DNA of 64,000 bases from Bin16 sp965206315. Its GTDB lineage: Bacteria > Chloroflexota > Dehalococcoidia > Lucifugimonadales > Australimonadaceae. Of the stretch, positions 59,019-64,000 are shown one piece after another. A program made the position numbers and the translations under genes. The number at the start of each line of letters is the position of its first letter. The stretch's first letter is position 1. Below the pieces are notes generated by a model that saw only the letters and a list, made by a program, of their open reading frames with translations, did no database searches and was not told where the DNA came from. Location of the stretch: NCBI GenBank assembly GCA_965206315.1, contig OZ242210.1, forward strand, positions 2,666,001 through 2,730,000. Direction: 5' to 3'.

Positions 59019-59220
59019 ATGTCCCGAAATGTCTCACCGAGACCAGCGCGCGGCCGAAATCTCAGAGGTGGAATGTTCCAGAATGTTGCAGAAAGTTACA
59101 GGTGGTGTCGCCAGCGCACTCCTGGCAGCCCCGTCCGCACGAGTGGACCGGCGCGGACATCCCGCGACAGCCGGAGCACACGAGACGACAGGCCCTGCCT
59201 CTGACCGGTCGTCCCGCTGA
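59019..59220 (+). pseudogene. Possible relic of a terminase-small-like gene
   Basis: ATGTCCCGAAATGTCTCAC at 59019-59037 matches, in 18 of 19 positions, the start region of the HTH gene at 1385 (minus strand 1377-1395). An open frame from ATG 59029 reads MSHRDQRAAEISEVECSRM and 44 more residues, without an HTH. It may be a truncated relative of that gene. The rest of the gap 58844-59304 shows only a promoter. Confidence 0.3.
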
Positions 59221-59242
59221 ACATTCGTGGCGCATCCGCTGC

Positions 59243-59251
59243 TGCTACACT
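59243..59251 (+). promoter_or_regulatory. Putative extended -10 of the aldo-keto reductase gene
   Basis: TGCTACACT, an extended -10, in the context GCTACACTCACGCC, 54 bases before the TTG start. The same nine bases occur before the gamma-glutamyltransferase gene at 61105. Confidence 0.45.
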
Positions 59252-59304
59252 CACGCCAATCATGGGACGGAAGGCCCGCTCCCCGGCGCGTCAGGAGGGC
59301 AACG

Positions 59305-60354
59305 TTGGAATACCGAGAAGTTGGCAACACCGGTGTCCAGGTCTCTGAGATCGGGTTCGGCGGAGGCGGCAACGCAGGGCTGATGGTGCGCGGTACGCCC
59401 GAGCAGCAGCGCGAGGCCGTCGCACGCGCCATCGAGCTGGGCATCAACTACTTCGACCAGTCGCCCGACTACGGCGACGGCGTCTCCGAGACGAACCTCG
59501 GCCGGTTGATGAAGGAGCTCGCCTTCCGGCCGTACCTCACCACGAAGATCGAGGTGCGCGCCGAGAACCTGGACGACATCGCCGGTCACGTAACCCGCTC
59601 GCTCGACGAAAGCCTCCAACGGCTCGGCGTCGACTACGTCGATTTCCTCCAGATACACAACGGCCCGCTCATGGAGCGTCCGGAACTGTCCGGCCGCGCC
59701 TACGCCCGGCTCTGGATCGAGGACTACCTCAGGCCCGGCGGGGCGCTGGAAGGCCTGCAGCGCGCTCAGAAGAGCGGGAAGGCGCGCTTCATCGGCTTCA
59801 TCACGCGGGGCGGCGACGGCGACGCTGCGCGCCAGCTCATCGACACCGGCGTCTTCAGCCTGATCAACGTCTCGGTGCACCTGCTCAACCCATCAGCCAG
59901 CGTCAAGCCCGACGGGATGCGGTTCGATGCCGACTGGGACGGCATCCTCAACTATGCGGCAGCGAACGGCGTCGGGGCCGCCATCTACTCTCCGCTGGCA
60001 GGCTGGTTCCTGACCGACAACGCGGCGGAGGGAGGATCTGCGCACCCCCTTGCTCGAGGGTCGCGCAGCCCGGAAGTTGACGCGGAGGGGCTCCACTGCG
60101 CGCGGGCCCTGAGCTTTCTCTCACGGAACCTCAGCCCCGACACGCAGGAGGACGACCACAACCTCGCCGAGGCCGCGCTCCGGTTCGTGCTCTCGCTCAA
60201 CGGAGTGTCGACGGTGCTCGGCGGCTTCTCGGACGCCCGCCAGGTCGAGGAGAACTCCGCCTGCTCCGGCAAGGGCCCGCTCTCCGTCCAGAACATGAAG
60301 CGCATCGAGATGGTCTGGCGCGCCAACTTCGGCCTCGATGCGACGGAAGGCTGA
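59305..60354 (+). CDS. Aldo-keto reductase
   Basis: A 349-residue AKR with start TTG 59305, chosen because AGGAGGG lies six bases upstream and MEYREVGNTGVQVSEIGFG is the family's N-terminus. Catalytic residues: D51 and Y56 (FDQSPDYGDG), K81 (TTKIE), H118 (LQIHNG). The C-terminal ALRFVLSLNGVSTVLGGFSD is the NADPH-binding end. An insertion at about 240-270 (Ala/Ser-rich) is unusual. Substrate unknown; a carbonyl or sugar is possible. Confidence 0.88.
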   Translation: MEYREVGNTGVQVSEIGFGGGGNAGLMVRGTPEQQREAVARAIELGINYFDQSPDYGDGVSETNLGRLMKELAFRPYLTTKIEVRAENLDDIAGHVTRSLDESLQRLGVDYVDFLQIHNGPLMERPELSGRAYARLWIEDYLRPGGALEGLQRAQKSGKARFIGFITRGGDGDAARQLIDTGVFSLINVSVHLLNPSASVKPDGMRFDADWDGILNYAAANGVGAAIYSPLAGWFLTDNAAEGGSAHPLARGSRSPEVDAEGLHCARALSFLSRNLSPDTQEDDHNLAEAALRFVLSLNGVSTVLGGFSDARQVEENSACSGKGPLSVQNMKRIEMVWRANFGLDATEG

Positions 60355-60366
60355 CGCCACTCCAAG

Positions 60367-60768
60367 CTAGAACGGGTTGAGGACCGGCACGCCCGTGGGC
60401 TCGAAGTGCCGGACGTTGCGGGTCACGACGGTCAGGCCGTGCTCGAGAGCGGTCGCGGCGATCATCAAGTCTTCGCTCTGGTGGCCCAGTGCTCCGGACA
60501 GGATGCCCCAGCGCCGCGCCACGGCGAGGTCCACGGGAAGGATTCGGTCGCCGTACACGGCCAGCACGCCGTCCAGCCAGGCCGCCAGGGTCCGCGCGAA
60601 CTCCGGGTTGCGGCGCTGCTGGCGGGCTATGCCCCGCTCCACCTCTGCGACCGACACCACGCTTATGTACAGGTCCGACATCCGCTGGGCCGACATCCAT
60701 CTCGTGAGGTTGGATACACCCTCGTCTTTTCGCAACGCCGAGATTACGTCGGTATCGAGGAGGTACAC
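60367..60768 (-). CDS. vapC-like: PIN-domain ribonuclease, VapC-like toxin
   Basis: A 133-residue PIN toxin. Its start is GTG 60768, which shares one base with the antitoxin stop (TAGTG); YLLDTDVISALRK holds the first acidic residue, VSVAEVERGIARQ the glutamate, and QSEDLMIAATALEHG and VTRNVRHFEPTGV the last two. The pattern is that of VapC of the FitB type. An upstream in-frame ATG at 60795 would overlap the antitoxin more. The module seems intact. Confidence 0.9.
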   Translation of the reverse strand: MYLLDTDVISALRKDEGVSNLTRWMSAQRMSDLYISVVSVAEVERGIARQQRRNPEFARTLAAWLDGVLAVYGDRILPVDLAVARRWGILSGALGHQSEDLMIAATALEHGLTVVTRNVRHFEPTGVPVLNPF

Positions 60769-61022
60769 TAGAACTCGATCTCCCGGGGTTTCCACGGCAG
60801 CCGCTCGAACCCCTCGCCGTCCTTTGGAATAGCGAGCAGCATATCCACGAACGACGGCGCCTCCGCCTTCTCAACGCGGCGCAGGCGCTCGTACTCCTCG
60901 ACCGCCAGCACGACCACAGCGGGCTTCCCACGACGAGTCACGCACTGCGGCCCACTCTCAAGGGCAGCGTCGACCACGGCGCTGAAGCGGTTCTTTGCAT
61001 CCTGCAATTGCCACTCCGTCAT
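60768..61022 (-). CDS. vapB-like: Phd/YefM-family antitoxin
   Basis: An 84-residue antitoxin: MTEWQLQDAKNRFSAVVDAA, then VTRRGKPAVVVLAVEEYERL, the Phd/YefM pattern for dimeric DNA binding and self-repression. The acidic C-terminus (IPKDGEGFERLPWKPREIEF) would bind the PIN toxin. It ends on the toxin's start codon. Confidence 0.92.
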   Translation of the reverse strand: MTEWQLQDAKNRFSAVVDAALESGPQCVTRRGKPAVVVLAVEEYERLRRVEKAEAPSFVDMLLAIPKDGEGFERLPWKPREIEF

Positions 61023-61104
61023 AGAGCACTTCCTGTCCAGTTCTTCTGGCTAGATTGTCGTACTGGCTAGTTACGCATGTCAATCGCTACCCTCTTTTTC
61101 CGGG

Positions 61105-61113
61105 TGCTACACT
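61105..61113 (+). promoter_or_regulatory. Putative extended -10 of the gamma-glutamyltransferase gene
   Basis: TGCTACACT in GCTACACTCCCGCC lies 28 bases before the ATG at 61141; same nonamer as at 59243. Confidence 0.45.
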
Positions 61114-61140
61114 CCCGCCATCCTTCAGTGGGGACGCGCG

Positions 61141-62862
61141 ATGACCGACGCCACACCGAGCCGGATGACCATCAGTAAGAGCGAGGCGCGCGCGGCGCGG
61201 GGGATGGTCGCGACGAAGGACGTCCACGCCACGCGGGCCGGTCTGCAGATGCTTGAGAGCGGCGGCAACGCGGTCGACGCGGCGGTCGCTGCATGCTTCG
61301 CCGTCGGCGTCGTAGAGCCGGAGTCGAGCGGCATCGGCGGAGGCGGGTACCTCGTCTACCAGGTCGGCGAACGGGGTGGCGTCGTTGGCTTCCCCATGCG
61401 CGGGCCGCTCGACGCCCGCCCCGACATGTACGAGCTGACCGGCGAGGCCGCGGTCGGCAACTTCGGCTGGCCCGGCGTCGTCAACAACGAGAACCTCGAC
61501 GGACCGCGCTCCATCGCAACACCCGGTGCGGTCGCGGGGCTGTGCGAGGCGCACCGGGTGTTCGGCAGGCTGCCGCTGCGCGAGGTGTTAGCACCCGCGG
61601 TGTCTCTCGCACGGGACGGCCATTCGCCCGGTTGGGAGAACATCTACTCGTGGGGGCTCCTCTCGCACCGGCTCTTCGCGTTCGAGGAGTTGCGCCGCAT
61701 CCTTATGCCCGGCGACCGGCTCCCCGCGGGCGACGCGACCACACCCTCGTTCCTCCGGCAGCCGGAGCTTGCCGACGTGCTGGAGGCCATCGGGCGCGAC
61801 GGTCCGCAGGCGTTCTACACCGGCGACGTCGCCCGCACGCTCGTCTCCGGCATCCGCGACAACGGCGGCATCCTCTCCGAGCGGGACCTCGCCGAGTATC
61901 GCCCGTTCGTGTGGGAAGACGGGCTGGAGTTTCCGTACGCCGGTCACACGGTGCGCGTGCCGCCGTTCGCCTGCGCCGGGACGACCTCCGCGATGACGCT
62001 GCGCCTGCTGGACGGCTTCGACGTGCGTTCGATGGGCCACAACTCGCCCGACGCGCTTCACGCCTACATCTGCAGCGCACGGCTCGCGTACGCCGACCGG
62101 TTCGCGTACCTCGCCGACCCCGCGTTCGTGAGCGTGCCGTGGCAGGGCCTCGTTTCCGACGGCTACGCCGACCTCCGGCGCGGGCTGATCGACATGCAAC
62201 ACATCGGCCTCGGCCCCGTCGAGCCGGGCGACCCGTGGGCGTTCGACGAGGCCACGCCGGGCGAGCGGCTGCCTGCGAGCGCTCCGGCGCTCGACTCCGG
62301 CACGACGCACCTGTGCGTCATCGACGCGGAGGGCAACGCGGTGTCGCTTACGAACACGCTCATGGCGGGCTTCGGCTCAGGGTTCGTGCCGAAGGGCACC
62401 GGCGTCGTGATGAACAACGGCATGATGTGGTTCGACCCGGTGCCGGGACGCGTGAACTCGATCATGCCGGGCAAGTATCCGCTCAACAACATGACCCCTG
62501 CCCTCGTGCTCGACAGTAGCGGCGTCCGCATGGCGGTAGGCGCGACCGGCGGTCGGCGGATAACGAACTGCGTCACGCAGCTCATCTCCAAGGTGGTCGA
62601 TTTCGGCATGGGGCCGCAGGAGGCGATCGACGCGCCGCGTGTCGACTGCTCGCAGCCGGCCACGCTCGCCCACCGGAACATGGACCCCGGCGTGGTCGCC
62701 GAGCTCGAACGGCGCGGACACCGCATCCAGGTCATCGGGGAAGGCCACGTGCAGGGCGGCTTCGCCAGCTTCGCGAGCCCCGTGGCCATCGTCCTCGACC
62801 CGGACGGCGACTTCCGCGCGGGCGTCGACACGTTCCACTCGGCGTACGCCGAAGGGCTGTAA
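61141..62862 (+). CDS. ggt-like: Gamma-glutamyltransferase family protein
   Basis: A 573-residue Ntn-hydrolase. GGNAVDAAVAACFAVGVVEP and SSGIGGGGYLVYQ open the large subunit; autocleavage would occur before T388 in LDSGTTHLCVIDAEGNAVS, freeing the small subunit; NNGMMWFDPVPGRVN and GATGGRRI follow. No signal peptide is visible, so the enzyme is cytosolic as written, like YwrD-type relatives rather than periplasmic Ggt. Acts on gamma-glutamyl or acyl amides; substrate unknown. Its stop overlaps the next start by one base. Confidence 0.92.
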   Translation: MTDATPSRMTISKSEARAARGMVATKDVHATRAGLQMLESGGNAVDAAVAACFAVGVVEPESSGIGGGGYLVYQVGERGGVVGFPMRGPLDARPDMYELTGEAAVGNFGWPGVVNNENLDGPRSIATPGAVAGLCEAHRVFGRLPLREVLAPAVSLARDGHSPGWENIYSWGLLSHRLFAFEELRRILMPGDRLPAGDATTPSFLRQPELADVLEAIGRDGPQAFYTGDVARTLVSGIRDNGGILSERDLAEYRPFVWEDGLEFPYAGHTVRVPPFACAGTTSAMTLRLLDGFDVRSMGHNSPDALHAYICSARLAYADRFAYLADPAFVSVPWQGLVSDGYADLRRGLIDMQHIGLGPVEPGDPWAFDEATPGERLPASAPALDSGTTHLCVIDAEGNAVSLTNTLMAGFGSGFVPKGTGVVMNNGMMWFDPVPGRVNSIMPGKYPLNNMTPALVLDSSGVRMAVGATGGRRITNCVTQLISKVVDFGMGPQEAIDAPRVDCSQPATLAHRNMDPGVVAELERRGHRIQVIGEGHVQGGFASFASPVAIVLDPDGDFRAGVDTFHSAYAEGL

Positions 62863-63155
62863 TGTCGAATAAGCAACTAGCCCTCTTGCTTGTTCTCATC
62901 ATCCTGTCTCCGATCGAAACATTTGTCATTGCAATGCTTGTTCCATTGCTCCTGGCCGGTGGATTCAGTCTGGTCGCTTTTGGAGTAGTTATGATGCATC
63001 TACTGGCTTTCGCTGAGTACAACGATCGCCATGAGCAAGCGAAGATACCGAGAGCATTCATAGTTGCCTATGCAGTTGGAGCACTTGGATTAGCAGTGCT
63101 TGCGATCGAGTTCGTCTATCCTCACATACCGGATTCCCTCTGGCTATGGAGCTGA
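62862..63155 (+). CDS. Small three-helix membrane protein
   Basis: A 97-residue protein, very hydrophobic: helices at about 4-24, 27-50 and 65-85, with AEYNDRHEQAKIPR between the second and third. It begins on the last base of the gamma-glutamyltransferase stop (TAATG) and overlaps the glycosyltransferase start by ten bases, so it is in one translational chain with both. AT-rich relative to its neighbours. Unknown family. Confidence 0.7.
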   Translation: MSNKQLALLLVLIILSPIETFVIAMLVPLLLAGGFSLVAFGVVMMHLLAFAEYNDRHEQAKIPRAFIVAYAVGALGLAVLAIEFVYPHIPDSLWLWS

Positions 63156-63877
63156 ACCTCACCGTCATCGTACCGGCGTTCAATGAGGCCGATCACCTCC
63201 CTGCAACGCTGGACGCGATCAAAATCGCCGCAGCGCAGTCGCGCGCGAGCTCCGGCGCCGGGATGGAGGTAGTAGTCGTCGACAACAACAGCACCGACGA
63301 GACCGCGGCCATCGCGAGCAGCAAGGGCGCGGCAGTCGTACACGAGCCGGTGCAGGGCATCGCGCGAGCCCGCAATGCAGGAGCGCGTTACGCACAGGGC
63401 GACGTGCTTGTGTTCGTCGACGCGGACGTGCTCCTCCCCCCTGCCCTCCTCGAGGCCATCCAGGAGGCGATGAGCGACCCTGCCTGCGTGGGTGGCGGCG
63501 TGGGCGTCGAGTACCAGCCTCGGCGGCGGTCCATGCGACTGTACCTGCGCGCATGGCGATTGCTCGCGCGACGGATGCGGCTGGTGCAGGGCGCGACGCA
63601 GTTCTGCCGCAGAGACGCCTTCGAGCAGGTCGGCGGCTACGACGAGCAGGCGTGGATAGGCGAAGACGTGGACTTCTACAGGAGCATGGAGCGACTCGCC
63701 AGGAGCGTGGGCGGCACGGTGCGGTTCATCGAGCAGCCGCGTGTGCAGGCGTCGTCGCGGCGCTTCGACAAGTGGCCGTTGTGGAAGACACTGCTGTGGA
63801 CCAACCCGCTCTTCATCACGCTGTTCCGGCGACGTAAGGCGTTCTGGGCAGGCTGGTACCGGCGTCCGGTGCGGTAG
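63146..63877 (+). CDS. Glycosyltransferase family 2
   Basis: A 243-residue GT2 enzyme. LTVIVPAFNEADHLPATLDA is the family start, VVVDNNSTDETAAIA binds the nucleotide, D92-x-D94 in VFVDADVLL is the metal motif, and GEDVDFYRSMERLA gives the ED base region. RRRKAFWAGWYRRPVR ends the protein; there is no strong membrane anchor. Donor and acceptor are unknown. It overlaps the small membrane protein by ten bases. Confidence 0.92.
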   Translation: MELNLTVIVPAFNEADHLPATLDAIKIAAAQSRASSGAGMEVVVVDNNSTDETAAIASSKGAAVVHEPVQGIARARNAGARYAQGDVLVFVDADVLLPPALLEAIQEAMSDPACVGGGVGVEYQPRRRSMRLYLRAWRLLARRMRLVQGATQFCRRDAFEQVGGYDEQAWIGEDVDFYRSMERLARSVGGTVRFIEQPRVQASSRRFDKWPLWKTLLWTNPLFITLFRRRKAFWAGWYRRPVR

Positions 63878-63895
63878 GACGTACGGCCGGTCTCC

Positions 63896-64000
63896 TCACG
63901 AAGCATCCAGGACGTTCTCGTACGGGACCACGCAGATTACGGTCGTGCCGCGTCCTGACTCGCCCGAAGACACTTCGAGCGTGCCTCCCATCTGCTCGGC
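63896..64000 (-). CDS. Sensor histidine kinase, C-terminal end only
   Basis: The minus strand is open from the right edge to a stop at 63896, giving AEQMGGTLEVSSGESGRG, then TTVICVVPYENVLDAS. The MGGxLxVxSxxGxGTTxxxxxP pattern is the G2 box and last strand of a HATPase_c kinase domain. Start and sensor lie beyond the window. Convergent with the glycosyltransferase, 18 bases apart. Confidence 0.8.
   Translation of the reverse strand, partial: AEQMGGTLEVSSGESGRGTTVICVVPYENVLDAS

Overview
The window is a high-GC stretch of bacterial chromosome, edge to edge, with no rRNA, tRNA, transposase, integrase or CRISPR array that I can see. Gene content suggests an uncultured Chloroflexota, probably a SAR202-like or Dehalococcoidia-related lineage: molybdenum hydroxylases of the CO-dehydrogenase type, cytosolic reductive-dehalogenase-like proteins, UbiD decarboxylases, a Rieske oxygenase, a tripartite tricarboxylate transporter, an LLM-class oxidoreductase, class II aldolases, and many lipoproteins whose anchor is joined to the body by a long Pro/Thr linker. 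The taxonomic placement is inference; no marker gene is present.

Layout. 1-3.6 kb: a partial DUF7662 gene, a phage-terminase-like HTH gene with a small partner, a stand-alone Trp-Asn-rich repeat protein and a duplicated-domain lipoprotein. 3.9-11.7 kb (minus strand): a ferredoxin-GlcG fusion, a Fe-S-less and a complete RdhA-like protein, an MMPL/RND exporter, an SDR, a bicupin protein and a DUF2283 pair. 12-17.4 kb: a cupin-type dioxygenase, a coxM-coxS-coxL molybdenum hydroxylase operon flanked by two frameshifted ParE-like toxin modules. 17.4-24.2 kb: an HExxH lipoprotein, a sulfite-oxidase-family enzyme behind a leader with an intrinsic terminator, and a three-gene membrane operon (SppA-like peptidase, GldG-like protein, helical lipoprotein). 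24.3-37 kb: an alpha/beta hydrolase, a VapBC-like pair, an LLM oxidoreductase, a second Mo-hydroxylase operon (coxM-coxL-coxS-coxG), a histidine-decarboxylase-like enzyme with a double-ACT protein, and two tandem metallopeptidase-like lipoproteins. 37-49.2 kb: GNAT, amidohydrolase, UbiD, TctABC, Rieske oxygenase, HigBA and a second UbiD. 49.2-54.8 kb: a candidate small RNA, BrnTA, an AT-rich DUF4917 gene, a Tyr/Ala-repeat lipoprotein and two class II aldolases. 54.9-64 kb: flavoprotein hydroxylase, Na+/solute symporter, aldo-keto reductase, VapBC, gamma-glutamyltransferase, glycosyltransferase and the end of a histidine kinase.

How it may work together. The tct, UbiD, Rieske, flavin-hydroxylase and Mo-hydroxylase genes form an oxidative kit for aromatic or heterocyclic carboxylates. 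The RdhA-like genes and the ferredoxin add a reductive, corrinoid-type activity. At least seven toxin-antitoxin-like modules (three of them possibly broken) sit between the metabolic operons.

Structure beyond genes. Most intergenic gaps carry a modular repeat whose parts usually come in the same order. In three places a short decayed copy of the 3' end of a metabolic gene lies beyond a block of unrelated genes placed just after the intact 3' end, which suggests insertion or duplication at gene ends. Several promoters share a -10 centred motif close to TATACTCCGCC.
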